A DNA stretch of 64,000 nucleotides from Saprospiraceae bacterium (GCA_019187225.1 JABAQQ010000004.1:62001-126000), one strand, 5' to 3'; positions 51,929 to 61,428 are shown, counted from the stretch's first letter. A program made the numbers and translations. The notes: generated from the sequence alone by a model not told the origin.

Positions 51929-54900
51929 ATGTCATTACACAAACACCATTTATTGCGGCGAAACAAATCCTTTGGCTTATTCCTACTCCTCCTTGCTCCT
52001 CTTTACCTTTTTTCCCAAACCCCTGTAGAAGACTGCAACAACGGCCTCGACGACGACGGCGACGGCCTGATTGACTGCTACGATCAGGACTGCACCTGTA
52101 CAGGTCAATGCGAAGATTTTTATTACACCACCTGCAATGCCGATTGCTTTTACATTCCGCCTTGCGGCCAGATCTCGCTCGGTATCCAATGGACCAGCGA
52201 CGCCGAAACCGGCACCTATTCGCCCCTTGTGGCGGGCGATATGGATGCGGACGGCATCCCCGATATTGTAACCACCCGCGTTGAAGCGCCCGACCTGTAT
52301 ATCATTGACGGCGCCACAGGCCTTACCAAAATCCACGTTACGGCTCCTACTGTGTGGCCGGGCGGCACTGCCCCGGCCATCGCCGACCTGGATCACGACG
52401 GTTTCGGCGAAATCGTCATCGTGGGTTTCGACCGCTTATTATATTGCTACGAACACGACGGCACGCTGAAATATACCAGCGCGATCCAGGTGGGATACGC
52501 GGGTCGCTACCGTTATTCGGTACCCAATATTGCCGATTTCGACCACGACGGTTGGGCGGAAGTGAACATCGGCAATCAGGTTTTTAACGGACAAACGGGA
52601 GCGCTGCTCGCGCAGGGAGGCTCCAACGTGTCGGCAGGAGAACATCCGGCACGCGTCGCCACCGGTTTTTCCTTCGCCTCACCGGTGGCGATTGACGCAT
52701 TACCCGACAGTTTTTGTCCCGATTGCGACGGATTGGAGATCGTTGCAGGCAACCAGGTTTTATCCGTCAATCTTGTCACTGGAGCGGTCACGCCGGTGGT
52801 CACAGCGGACCCGCCGTTTACCGACGGTTTTACCAGCGTGGTGGATTTTGACCGCGACGGCGACCTCGATGCCATCGTGCAGGGGCGCAAAACCACGAAC
52901 AACTTCAATACAATATATTGCTGGGATATCCAGACTGGTACGGTCCTGCGCCAGTTCCAACTCCTGAACAACTGGGCCGAAGGGGCTTCGCGGGTGAACG
53001 TGGCCGACCTGAACGGCGACGGGGAGTTGGAAGTCAGCTTTGTCAGTCACCCGCGGCTTTACGCTTTGCGCAACAATTTCAGCATCATGTGGACGAATTC
53101 CATTTACGATGCGTCGTCTATTACCTGTTCCAGCGTGTTCGACTTTTGCGGCGACGGTTCGGCGGATATTGTATACCGCGGTCAGTTCAAGTTGCAGGTG
53201 CTGAACGGCGCGACCGGTCAGATCAGTTGGGAAGACGATTGCCTGAGTGCCACGCACATCGAAAACCCACTCGTGCTCGACGTGGATGCGGACGGTCAGA
53301 CGGAAATCGTCATACAATGCGGAGCAAGCGATTATGCGAGCACCGGCAACGGCACCGTGGTAGCCTACGAAGCGGTTGGTACGCCGGGTATCGCATCGCG
53401 CCAGGTATGGAACCAGCACGCCTATTTTAACACCAACATCAACGACGACCTCAGTGTACCGCGATACCAGCAAAATCCGCACATTATCGGCGACAGCCTG
53501 CGGATGAATACCTTTCTGAACCAGTTTTTCAACCCCACTTTCCCTTCGCCCGACGGCGTACTGACCCTGCAAAACGCCGTATGCGTTCAGGATTCCATAG
53601 AAATATCGCTCTCCCTTTGTAATCCCGGCGACAACCTCCTGCCACCCCAAACTCCCGTGTCGGCCTATCGCGGCAACCCGCAAACGACAGCCGCACAATG
53701 GCTCGGCGCCGCGCCGCTGGGGTTCGATCTGCAAAAGGACAGTTGCCGCACCTTCACTTTTCGCATTCCCCGTGTGGCCAATGATTCGGTGTTCATCGTC
53801 CTGAACGACGACAATTCCCTGCCGACGCCGTATGACCTCGCGCAGGATTTTCCCGTGACGGCCATCGGCGAATGCGGTTTTACCAACAACATCATTTCTT
53901 TTTTTATCAAATACCAACCCGACGCCGTCAACCTTGGCCCCGACACCGCCATCTGCGACAACACGACGATACCTTTGAATGCCGCAGGCAACGACCTCGT
54001 GGGCTGGCTCTGGCAAGACGGCTCCTTCGACCCCGATTTCACTGTGCCGGATGCGGGGGTATATTCCGTCACCGTGACCGACGTGTGCGGGATCATTCAA
54101 GTGGACACCATTGTGGTGGAGATTGACAGCAGCACGGTGGTCAACATCGGCGCCGATCCTTTCATTTGCCAGGGTGAAACGGTAGCCTTGTCCGAATCGG
54201 GTTTCGATTTTTACAACTGGACGGGCGACGGACTGAGTTGCACCAACTGCCCGGCCGCCACGGCAGGGCCGTCAGCTTCGACCCTTGTGGTATTGGAAGC
54301 GGGTTTTGCCAACGGTTGCGTCAACCGCGACTCGGCATACATCACTGTCTACGATACGTTCAACTATAAAGTGGACACAACGATATGCTACGGGCGTACG
54401 GTGTTCTGGAACGGCGAGATCATCCCGCCCGACAGCAACAGGACGTTTTTCCTGCAAACCGTGCACGGCTGCGACTCGACAGTTCAGGTACGTGTGACCG
54501 GCACGACGCTCGGTACCTTCAACATCACAGTAGACACAGCGGTCTGTCTCGGCTCTACCCTGGAGATCAACGGCGCCCACCTTCCACCCGGCGCGCAGGA
54601 AACGTTTTACCTGTCCACTGTCGCCGGCTGTGACTCGTCGGTTTTGGTCAAGGTAGCGCCCAAAGACACCTTCTCGACGGCGGAAAACCGCACGATCTGC
54701 TCCGGCGAATCTTCCGATATTTTCGGGATACCCCAAACCGCAAGCGGCGTTTTTCAACAAACTTTTGTCGCCAAAAACGGCTGCGACTCGACACATACCG
54801 TCCGCCTCACGGTACTCGACCCCATCGTGTTGGAAGTGGACGGCACGCCCACCTGCTTCGGTGAAGCGACCGGCTCTTTGTCAGTCACTGCGGGCGGAAC

Positions 54901-55813
54901 GGCGCCGCCTTTTAGTTTTGCCTGGAGCCTTCCCGGCGAAAGCGGGACAAAGGTGGACGACGTGCCGGCCGGGAATTATACCGTCACTGTGACCGACGCC
55001 AACGACTGCACTGAAACAGGCGACGCCACCGTGCCTGCGTATCCACCCATTGTATTCAGTGCCACGGCGGACTCAGCCACTTGTTTCGGTCTGCCCGACG
55101 GTTCCATCACCGTGGAAACATCCGATACGACGCTGGTTTTCAGCCTCGATGGCGATATTTATTCCCAAAATAAATTCTATGAGAATCTGACGGGCGGCAC
55201 GAATTACGAATTGTTCGCCCAGGATGTGTATGGCTGTGTGGATACGCTGCCCATCGCCGTATTGTCGCCGCCGCAATTGGTGCTCGTGATGCCCGCCGAC
55301 GCGGAAGTTCAACTTGGCGATTCGTTGCAGATCAACGTACTGGCCTCCGGCCTCGAACCGCTGACTTTCGCCTGGGCGGACTCGTTTTACCTCAGTTGCC
55401 ACAACTGCCCCGATCCGGTATCGAAGCCGCTTTCCGATGTGTTGTACAGCCTCACCGTAACGGACAAGAACGGCTGTACGGCCTTCGACCAGTTGCAGAT
55501 CACCCTGAAATATATCGTGGATGTGTTCGTACCGAACGTCTTTTCGCCGCTTTCTGCAAGCGACCAGAACAGCCGCTTCGAACTGAGTTTCGGCCCGGCA
55601 GCACAGCGCATACGCCTGATGCGGGTGTTCGACCGCTGGGGCGGGCTGATGTATGAGATCGAGGATGTGTTCCCGAACGACAACTCGCGCGCCTGGGATG
55701 GCCGGCGCGACGGAAAGGTGGTATTGCCCGGCGTCTATACCTGGATGTTGTGGGTAGAGTTGGTGGACGGCACGACGCGGAAATATCAGGGGGATGTGAC
55801 CATTATTCGTTGA
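51929..55813 (+). CDS. Surface protein with FG-GAP propeller, SprB-like repeats and gliding-type C-terminal domain
   Basis: This is a 1294-residue protein from the ATG at 51929. A signal (SFGLFLLLLAPLYLFSQ) is followed by NNGLDDDGDGLIDCYDQDC, a MopE-like metal motif. Seven FG-GAP/VCBS blades follow (about 60-450; e.g. AGDMDADGIPDIVTT, ADFDHDGWAEVNIG, DVDADGQTEIVI), each with a calcium-loop signature, forming an integrin-like seven-bladed propeller. Cys-rich Ig-like and SprB-like repeats (VDGTPTCFGEATGSLSVTAGGT) lie at about 960-1110, then the gliding-motility-associated domain (about 1190-1294: VDVFVPNVFSP, VFDRWGGLMYEIEDVFPN, LPGVYTWMLWVEL). It is a T9SS type B cargo and a candidate gliding or adhesion protein. 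Confidence 0.88.
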   Translation: MSLHKHHLLRRNKSFGLFLLLLAPLYLFSQTPVEDCNNGLDDDGDGLIDCYDQDCTCTGQCEDFYYTTCNADCFYIPPCGQISLGIQWTSDAETGTYSPLVAGDMDADGIPDIVTTRVEAPDLYIIDGATGLTKIHVTAPTVWPGGTAPAIADLDHDGFGEIVIVGFDRLLYCYEHDGTLKYTSAIQVGYAGRYRYSVPNIADFDHDGWAEVNIGNQVFNGQTGALLAQGGSNVSAGEHPARVATGFSFASPVAIDALPDSFCPDCDGLEIVAGNQVLSVNLVTGAVTPVVTADPPFTDGFTSVVDFDRDGDLDAIVQGRKTTNNFNTIYCWDIQTGTVLRQFQLLNNWAEGASRVNVADLNGDGELEVSFVSHPRLYALRNNFSIMWTNSIYDASSITCSSVFDFCGDGSADIVYRGQFKLQVLNGATGQISWEDDCLSATHIENPLVLDVDADGQTEIVIQCGASDYASTGNGTVVAYEAVGTPGIASRQVWNQHAYFNTNINDDLSVPRYQQNPHIIGDSLRMNTFLNQFFNPTFPSPDGVLTLQNAVCVQDSIEISLSLCNPGDNLLPPQTPVSAYRGNPQTTAAQWLGAAPLGFDLQKDSCRTFTFRIPRVANDSVFIVLNDDNSLPTPYDLAQDFPVTAIGECGFTNNIISFFIKYQPDAVNLGPDTAICDNTTIPLNAAGNDLVGWLWQDGSFDPDFTVPDAGVYSVTVTDVCGIIQVDTIVVEIDSSTVVNIGADPFICQGETVALSESGFDFYNWTGDGLSCTNCPAATAGPSASTLVVLEAGFANGCVNRDSAYITVYDTFNYKVDTTICYGRTVFWNGEIIPPDSNRTFFLQTVHGCDSTVQVRVTGTTLGTFNITVDTAVCLGSTLEINGAHLPPGAQETFYLSTVAGCDSSVLVKVAPKDTFSTAENRTICSGESSDIFGIPQTASGVFQQTFVAKNGCDSTHTVRLTVLDPIVLEVDGTPTCFGEATGSLSVTAGGTAPPFSFAWSLPGESGTKVDDVPAGNYTVTVTDANDCTETGDATVPAYPPIVFSATADSATCFGLPDGSITVETSDTTLVFSLDGDIYSQNKFYENLTGGTNYELFAQDVYGCVDTLPIAVLSPPQLVLVMPADAEVQLGDSLQINVLASGLEPLTFAWADSFYLSCHNCPDPVSKPLSDVLYSLTVTDKNGCTAFDQLQITLKYIVDVFVPNVFSPLSASDQNSRFELSFGPAAQRIRLMRVFDRWGGLMYEIEDVFPNDNSRAWDGRRDGKVVLPGVYTWMLWVELVDGTTRKYQGDVTIIR

Positions 55814-55821
55814 TTGAAGAA

Positions 55822-55918
55822 TGCCGATTACAGGATTGTTGATTTTAGAAGTGCCGGGCGTGACAACAAATAATCACGCTCTCAGCTACATCTAAAATCA
55901 ACGATCCTGTAATCGGCA
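55822..55918. terminator. 28-bp inverted repeat between convergent genes
   Basis: Arms 55822-55849 and 55891-55918 are complementary with one mismatch over 28 bp, starting TGCCGATTACAGGAT, with a 41-nt loop. It lies 8 bp past the propeller-protein stop and 34 bp from the stop of the convergent helical protein gene. Confidence 0.7.
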
Positions 55919-55952
55919 ATCGTAAATCATAAAATTCCTTAAAGGATCCCTC

Positions 55953-56357
55953 TTACGCCGTCTTGCTTTCATCTGCGTCTTTATCCTTCCCGGTCAGGAA
56001 CTGGCGGGCGTCGTCCGTTTTTTCGGCTGCATAATCTTTGGCTTTTTCCCAAAAGTCTTTGCCTTTTTCGCTTACTTCGGCCATTTCTTCTTTGGCTTCG
56101 CCGTAGATTTCCTTGGCCTTATCGGAAATATAGCCCAGCGCCCCGCCTTCGTGGGTGGCCATTTTTTCGCGCAGGGCTTTTAATTCGGCAGCGGCTTCTG
56201 CGGCTTCTTCTTTGCCTTCGGCGGCTAATTTTTCGGCCTTCGCGCTCAGTTCCGCAAATTTTTCCGAAGCGGTTCCTTTGAGTTCCTCGTAAGTGACGCC
56301 CGCTTTTTCAAGGGCTACTTTCGCTTTGTCGGACAGGTTTTTCCAAAAGTCTTCCAT
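55953..56357 (-). CDS. LEA-like charged helical protein
   Basis: This 134-residue protein is rich in A, K and E (EDFWKNLSDKAKVALEKAGV, KAEKLAAEGKEEAAEAAAEL, DKAKEIYGEAKEEMAEVSEK, KDYAAEKTDDARQFL). It has no signal peptide. Its 11-residue-like KEA pattern resembles group 3 LEA proteins and YtxH/CsbD-type stress proteins, which become helical under desiccation or salt. It is likely cytoplasmic and stress-protective; this is inference from composition. A clear promoter lies upstream and the 28-bp hairpin downstream, so it is a single-gene unit. Confidence 0.75.
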   Translation of the reverse strand: MEDFWKNLSDKAKVALEKAGVTYEELKGTASEKFAELSAKAEKLAAEGKEEAAEAAAELKALREKMATHEGGALGYISDKAKEIYGEAKEEMAEVSEKGKDFWEKAKDYAAEKTDDARQFLTGKDKDADESKTA

Positions 56358-56391
56358 ATTGTTTATTTTGTTTTGTGAACGATTGAGGCTG

Positions 56392-56422
56392 CGAATGTAA
56401 GGATGAGCAGCGTCATTTCCAA
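56392..56422 (-). promoter_or_regulatory. Candidate promoter of the LEA-like gene
   Basis: On the reverse strand TTG (56422-56420) is followed after 20 nt by TACATTCG (56399-56392), one base from TAnnTTTG. Start near 56385, about 28 nt before the ATG. Confidence 0.5.
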
Positions 56423-56471
56423 GTTGATTCTTATCAACAGGGGGAAACGTATGAGACAGCGTCCCCGTAAT

Positions 56472-57704
56472 TCAACTCTTCTCCTCCCATATCTGCGCCA
56501 GATGCACGATCGTTTCCGCGGCTTTGTCCATATCCTGCACGGAGACCCATTCCTGTTTGGAGTGGAAAGCGTGTTCACCGGCGAAAAGATTGGGGCACGG
56601 CAGTCCCATAAACGACAGCCTGGAACCGTCGGTGCCGCCCCGGATGGAGCTTTTTACCGGGTTTTTGAATCCGGCGCGCTGCAAGGCCTCGATGGCATGG
56701 TCCACCACCTGAGGATGCCGGCGCAGCACTTTGCCCATATTGCGGTATTGCACCGTGAGGTTGATTTCCGCGCGGGAATTGGGGAATGACTTCAACACGC
56801 CGTCCACTATTTTTTGCAGAGTTTTGGCGTGGCGTTTCAGGCCGCTTTCCGTGAAATCCCGGATGATGAGTTTGATCGTGGCTTTTTCCAGGTTGCCCTC
56901 GAAATGGACGGGATGGATGAAGCCCTGCCGGCCTTCGGTGTGTTCGGGGCTGAGTTTGTCGGGAAATTTGGCGACGATACGGGCCGCGATTTTCAGGGCG
57001 TTTTCCATTTTTCCTTTGGCAAAACCGGGATGGGCAGACACGCCGTATACGGTCACTGTGGCCGCATCGGCGCTGAAAGTCTCGTCCTCGATGCTGCCGG
57101 CAGTTTCTCCGTCAATGGTGTAGCCAAAACGCGCGCCGAGTTTTTTCATGTCCACTTTGTCCACCCCGCGGCCGATCTCCTCGTCGGGTGTGAAGAGGAT
57201 GCGGATCTTGCCGTGTTTCAGGTTTTTGTCGTTCAGCAAAGTATGCGCGGCGTCCATGATAGCGGCGACGCCGGCTTTGTTGTCGGCGCCAAGCAGCGTC
57301 GTGCCGCTCGCCGTAATGATGTCGTTGCCGATCTGGTGCTTCAGGTCTTCGTGCTCGGCCATCCGGATGACCACTGATGGGTCGTCGGGCAGCACCAGAT
57401 CCTGGCCTTTGTATTTGGCGTGCACGATGGGTTTCACGCCCGCGCCGGAGCAGTCGGGCGACGTATCCACGTGCGAACAAAAGCACAGTACCGGAACTTT
57501 TTTGTCTGTATTGGCAGGGATGGTGGCATAGACGTAGCCGTGCTCGTCGAGTTCGGTATCGGTGACGCCCATTGCTTTCAACTCATCCACGAGCAGGCGG
57601 CTCAGATTTTTTTGTTTTTCCGTGCTGGGGCAGGTCGGGCTGTTGGGATCGCTCTGGGTATCGATGGTGACGTAGCGGAGAAAACGCTCTTTGGCAGTGT
57701 GCAT
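56472..57704 (-). CDS. pepT: Peptidase T (tripeptide aminopeptidase, M20B)
   Basis: This is a 410-residue protein from the ATG at 57704 (MHTAKERFLRYVTIDTQSDP). It has CFCSHVDTSPDCSG for zinc ligand and catalytic Asp, GTTLLGADNKAGVAAIMDA with the bridging Asp, FTPDEEIGRGVDK with the catalytic Glu, and SSIRGGTDGSRLSFMGLPCPNLFAGEHAFHSKQEW with the last His ligand. Length and order match PepT (about 408 residues). It removes N-terminal residues from tripeptides in the cytoplasm. The longer upstream frame passes through the intergenic repeat and is rejected. It lies 125 bp downstream of the dockerin protease gene on the same strand. Confidence 0.96.
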   Translation of the reverse strand: MHTAKERFLRYVTIDTQSDPNSPTCPSTEKQKNLSRLLVDELKAMGVTDTELDEHGYVYATIPANTDKKVPVLCFCSHVDTSPDCSGAGVKPIVHAKYKGQDLVLPDDPSVVIRMAEHEDLKHQIGNDIITASGTTLLGADNKAGVAAIMDAAHTLLNDKNLKHGKIRILFTPDEEIGRGVDKVDMKKLGARFGYTIDGETAGSIEDETFSADAATVTVYGVSAHPGFAKGKMENALKIAARIVAKFPDKLSPEHTEGRQGFIHPVHFEGNLEKATIKLIIRDFTESGLKRHAKTLQKIVDGVLKSFPNSRAEINLTVQYRNMGKVLRRHPQVVDHAIEALQRAGFKNPVKSSIRGGTDGSRLSFMGLPCPNLFAGEHAFHSKQEWVSVQDMDKAAETIVHLAQIWEEKS

Positions 57705-57828
57705 GGATTGCGGATTTCGGATTGCGGATTTCGGATTGCGGATTGCGGCGCGAAGTTCAGCATTCATTCTGAAATCCGAAATCCGCAATCCGAAATCTGC
57801 AATCATAAATCCGCAATCCGAAATCCAA
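57705..57828. repeat. Intergenic inverted repeat made of reiterated CGGATTGCGGATT words
   Basis: GGATTGCGGATTTC-type words repeat four times at 57705-57748. Their complements (GAAATCCGAAATCCGC, CCGCAATCCGAAATC) fill 57771-57828. The two halves can pair as a long hairpin between the dockerin protease gene and pepT. The array directly abuts the pepT ATG. Translations of it give artefactual ISDFGLRI-like peptides. Confidence 0.8.
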
Positions 57829-59739
57829 TCACTGTCCGGGTAAAGCGGTATTGTTCGCATCCCCCGTCTTGACGCCTCTGAAATTACCACCCGTGTAGTC
57901 GCCCTGCAGATTCAGGATCGAAATGACTTCCGGCGGCAAATTACCGGAGAAAGGTTGGCCCGGATCGGGGAAAGAGGCAGCCAGGGGGAAAAACCGCCAG
58001 GAGGTGTTGTTCGGATAGACGGTGTAAATGCCGAGTATGAGTTTCCGTATCTCCACGATATCGAAGGTGGTCACCGAATTGCTTTTGTTGGCGTCGGAAG
58101 CAATGATCTTCCAGGGACTGTCGAGCGGTTCGAGGCCGAGTATGTGTTTGGACATCAGCACCAGGTCAAAAGTGCTGACGCCGTTCAGGTCGTTGGTGTC
58201 GAGGGAAGCGGCAACGGTATAGTTGCCGCCGACTGGAATATTCGTGAATGTGTAGTTCCCGGCGGAATCGGTGTACACTGTCGCGCTGGCCCCACCGGTG
58301 ATCGTCATTTTCACGTTGGGCATAGGTTGCCCCCAATGGGTTTGCACGTTGCCGCTGACGCTGAACAGTTGCGGCGTAGGCTGCGGGTATCCGTTTTGGG
58401 TTGCGGGATTCAGGTTGTTCGGGTCGAGCCATTCGCGCAGGCGGTGCTGCGGGTCAATGCCCTGATCCCAGGAAAGGTCGAAACGGCCCCAGTACGGGAC
58501 GTTGTTGAGGCAGGGGTTCATCTGGTTGACGCTGCCGCCGTGCAGTTGGCCGACGATGCGCCGGTTCGGGTCGAACAAGGGACTGCCCGAAGAGCCCGGC
58601 TGGAAAATGCCGTAATCGGGCACGGTTTTCCAATGGCTGCGCGGCGGGCTGATGCCAAAAATACCGGACCAGTTGAGCGCCAAAGGGTGGATGACCGCCG
58701 CTCCCGAATCCACCGTGATCTTTTTGATGTCGCCCTGGGGGTGATGGATAAAAGTCGTGTAAGCCGCCGGTGTGGAATCGCGCGTCCAGCCGTTGAAATA
58801 CAAGCCGTAGTTGCCGGGCAAAGGATTCAGTTTCAGCAACATAAAATCGGTTTCCTGCCGGAAGGCGATGCGCTCGCAGCCGAGTGCCGATTTCGCGGCA
58901 GGTTCGTTGGCGGGGTTGTCGCAGCCGGCTGCTTCATAATCGAAGTCGAAAACCCACTGGTCGAAGTCGGGGTTCTGTCCGATCAGCTGGCAGTGGTGGG
59001 CGCTCAGAAAATAGGGTTCGGCCGTACCCGATGTGTTGGCGACCAGGGTGCCGGAACACCAGCCCGCGCCATTGGAGAAGATCATCAGGATACGCGCCAC
59101 GCCTTTCTTTTCGGTCTGCCAGGCGGCTCCTGTGGGACAATTGACGTTGATGTTGCAGGGCAAGGCGTCGCCGAAATCGAGCAGCCCGGCGGGATCGTAG
59201 GCGATATCGGCGCGATTCAGATGGATTTGTGCCTGTCCTTTGACATTTGCGGGTTCGTAGTATTCGAGCCGCACCGTTTCGCCGGGCAATACGCCGACGG
59301 TGAATTTGCCGGAAGGAATACAACTCCGGTCTGTGTATGCTCCTTTAATGATTTTTCCATCCGGCGAATACGCGAAAAAGCGGCTTCCCGGCGGCAGGTG
59401 GAATTGGTCGAACAACAGCACCAAACCCAGCGCGCCGGGCGATTGCAGGGCGCATTGCCACACACGGTCGCCATTCGGCAGGTCCGTCCAGGCGCCCGCA
59501 TTGTCCGGCGATATATCCGCTGCGACGGGCGCCGCGAAGCGGTTTTGCCCCGGTGTGCGCGCGTCTTCCTCCCGCACTTGTTGCACGTCGAGCGCGGGCA
59601 GCGCGACCGCTGCAGGCATTTTTCCGGATAAAAGAGATTGATTTTCAGGCAACAACGCCAGCGGTTTACCGCCGTCGCTGATCTGTGCGCCAGCGCAAAA
59701 CGCCGGAAGCAGGGCGAGCAAGGTAAGTCGGTTTCGCAT
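57829..59739 (-). CDS. Secreted trypsin-like serine protease with C-terminal dockerin
   Basis: This 636-residue protein has a signal peptide (LTLLALLPAFCAGAQ), a pro/jelly-roll region (about 20-190) and a trypsin-like domain (about 195-440) with catalytic His249 (SAHHC), Asp298 (QETDFMLLKL) and Ser384 (GSSGSPLF). Paired cysteines are typical of the lysyl-endopeptidase group. Next is a CarboxypepD_reg-like module (VSGNVQTHWGQPMPNVKM, GNYTFTNIPVGGNY), then a type I dockerin with loops D514-D525 and D549-D560, 35 residues apart as in the 1963-residue protein. The dockerin tail NNTSWRF to FRGVKTGDANN also matches that protein. It lacks a T9SS sorting tail. It is secreted; docking on a cohesin protein is a plausible means of retention. 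Confidence 0.9.
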   Translation of the reverse strand: MRNRLTLLALLPAFCAGAQISDGGKPLALLPENQSLLSGKMPAAVALPALDVQQVREEDARTPGQNRFAAPVAADISPDNAGAWTDLPNGDRVWQCALQSPGALGLVLLFDQFHLPPGSRFFAYSPDGKIIKGAYTDRSCIPSGKFTVGVLPGETVRLEYYEPANVKGQAQIHLNRADIAYDPAGLLDFGDALPCNINVNCPTGAAWQTEKKGVARILMIFSNGAGWCSGTLVANTSGTAEPYFLSAHHCQLIGQNPDFDQWVFDFDYEAAGCDNPANEPAAKSALGCERIAFRQETDFMLLKLNPLPGNYGLYFNGWTRDSTPAAYTTFIHHPQGDIKKITVDSGAAVIHPLALNWSGIFGISPPRSHWKTVPDYGIFQPGSSGSPLFDPNRRIVGQLHGGSVNQMNPCLNNVPYWGRFDLSWDQGIDPQHRLREWLDPNNLNPATQNGYPQPTPQLFSVSGNVQTHWGQPMPNVKMTITGGASATVYTDSAGNYTFTNIPVGGNYTVAASLDTNDLNGVSTFDLVLMSKHILGLEPLDSPWKIIASDANKSNSVTTFDIVEIRKLILGIYTVYPNNTSWRFFPLAASFPDPGQPFSGNLPPEVISILNLQGDYTGGNFRGVKTGDANNTALPGQ

Positions 59740-59912
59740 GAGACACGGGATGGATTGGTGATTGGTTGAATCGGGATTAGGGATTGGGAATTAGGAATGA
59801 TCGCACTTTTGAAAGAAAAAGCAATCAAAAATCGGCCCAAAATAAGGAGAATGGCGACTCCCGTGATCGCCGGTAGGGTGCCAACGATAGCAAAGAAGGA
59901 AAACAGAACGCG

Positions 59913-61415
59913 CTATCGAGCAATGACCACTTTCCGGCGCAGCAGCGCGCCTCCCAGCGTTCGCACCTCCAGAAAATATACCCCGCTCCCCAGACCGGCA
60001 ATCGAAATCTCCGTTTGCCCGATGATCCGCTCCTGTCGCGCTACCTGCCCTTGCGGGGTGTACAGGACGATTTCAAGGCCGGATGGGGATGGCGATTCTA
60101 TATGGATGAAGTCGCTGGCTGGATTAGGCCATACTCGAAGCGGACCTTTCGTACGGGGTATCTCCGGCGTCGCCACTGTCCCGCAATACAAAGTGTCTAA
60201 GCACCCATCGTTGGTCACTTTCACCAACCAGCAATAGTCGGTATTGCCCTCATTGGTCGTGCCGCCCGCCACAATACTGCTGCTGGACAACACACCCACA
60301 CCGCCGAAAAAACCGCTGTTGGTGTAGTACAGCGGCAGGAAAGGCGCGTTTATTTTCCGCTCCCAGATGCTGTCGCCTTCGGGCGAGAATTTGTAGAGCC
60401 AGCCCACGCGGCGGGTGGGATCGTCGCCATCCTTCACTAAGGTTTCGCCCGCGCCGATGTAATGGCCGTCGGCAGTGGGGGCGAAATCCCACAACTGAAC
60501 CATGGCATACAAGGCCCGAATACTTCCAAAATGGCTGACCCATTGAATCTGGAAATCAGAATCTAATTTTGACAGGGTAGGCTGGACTAATATAGTGTTG
60601 CCAATCTTGGCAGATACATACAAACCATAAACTATAATATTGCCATCCTCTACTGATACTATTTTTCGATTATAACCTATTTCAGGCTCCACGGGCGATT
60701 CCCAATATCCAATTTCTGCTCCTTCCAAATCGAACAATAAAAAAGAAGTAAAGCCTTGTGTTTGAGCAGAATTCGATTCAGTAACAACACCTGCAACATA
60801 AGTAGAGTCATTGATTTTTCTCATATCCTGAATCGTGGTGGAGTAATCACTATATTCTACATATTTAAACCAAACAGTGTTCCCCTGTTTATCCACATAC
60901 CGGATAAAGCCGTCATCATAGTAGTCGGGCCGCTGGATGGCGCCGTAGAGCAGGTAGCCTTCGGGCGTTTCTAATATCTTGTAAAAGTAATTGCTCAGGT
61001 TCACCGTATCGGGGTATTCTTTAATGAATTCGAGCTGGAGGTTGTTGTTCAATTTGATCAAAAAAGCGCTTGTTCGTTCTACAGTAGCAGCTATGGCAGC
61101 GTATCCACCGTCCGCAGTCTTAATAATGCCTCCCCATGCTTTGCCAACAGCCATCGCATCATCCAATGAATCCAGTATAATGTTGGAAGTCAAAACATTT
61201 CCAGATGAATCCAATTTTGCTATTACTACTCCTTGTTTCCACTCGATATTGTTATTGAATCCGATGCCTATTCCGGTGATAGTGTCATTATCCAATGTTA
61301 TATGCCTGAAATCCCCCTGAGGATATGGTAAGGATTTGGCGAGATTAAAGGTGTTTTGCCCACCCATTGGATAAAACCCGACAATAAATATAAAAACGAC
61401 AAAAACTATTCTCAT
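59913..61415 (-). CDS. T9SS-secreted beta-propeller-like protein
   Basis: This 500-residue protein has a signal (MRIVFVVFIFIVGFYPMGGQ) and then repeated strands of the kind seen in DUF-type lyase/propeller proteins that end in sorting tails (GGIIKTADGGYAAIAATVE, LETPEGYLLYGAIQRP, FAPTADGHYIGAGETL, SSIVAGGTTNEG). A Cys pair DGCLDTLYC precedes the T9SS type A tail (LRVWPNPASDFIHIESP, QTEISIAGLGSGVYFLEV). No enzyme motif is visible. The 173 bp upstream of the next gene's start contains short reiterated GGGATT/GGAATT words. It is exported and probably surface-held or released; function unknown. Confidence 0.8.
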   Translation of the reverse strand: MRIVFVVFIFIVGFYPMGGQNTFNLAKSLPYPQGDFRHITLDNDTITGIGIGFNNNIEWKQGVVIAKLDSSGNVLTSNIILDSLDDAMAVGKAWGGIIKTADGGYAAIAATVERTSAFLIKLNNNLQLEFIKEYPDTVNLSNYFYKILETPEGYLLYGAIQRPDYYDDGFIRYVDKQGNTVWFKYVEYSDYSTTIQDMRKINDSTYVAGVVTESNSAQTQGFTSFLLFDLEGAEIGYWESPVEPEIGYNRKIVSVEDGNIIVYGLYVSAKIGNTILVQPTLSKLDSDFQIQWVSHFGSIRALYAMVQLWDFAPTADGHYIGAGETLVKDGDDPTRRVGWLYKFSPEGDSIWERKINAPFLPLYYTNSGFFGGVGVLSSSSIVAGGTTNEGNTDYCWLVKVTNDGCLDTLYCGTVATPEIPRTKGPLRVWPNPASDFIHIESPSPSGLEIVLYTPQGQVARQERIIGQTEISIAGLGSGVYFLEVRTLGGALLRRKVVIAR

Positions 61416-61428
61416 GGCAACAAAAGAT

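Noticed and set aside
57705-57890. N-terminal extension of peptidase T
   Set aside because: It translates the CGGATTGCGG intergenic repeat; the family N-terminus begins at 57704.
57955-59631. 558-residue frame antisense to the dockerin protease
   Set aside because: Sense strand shows an intact catalytic triad and dockerin; the antisense product is Arg/Ala/Gly-rich and has no motif.
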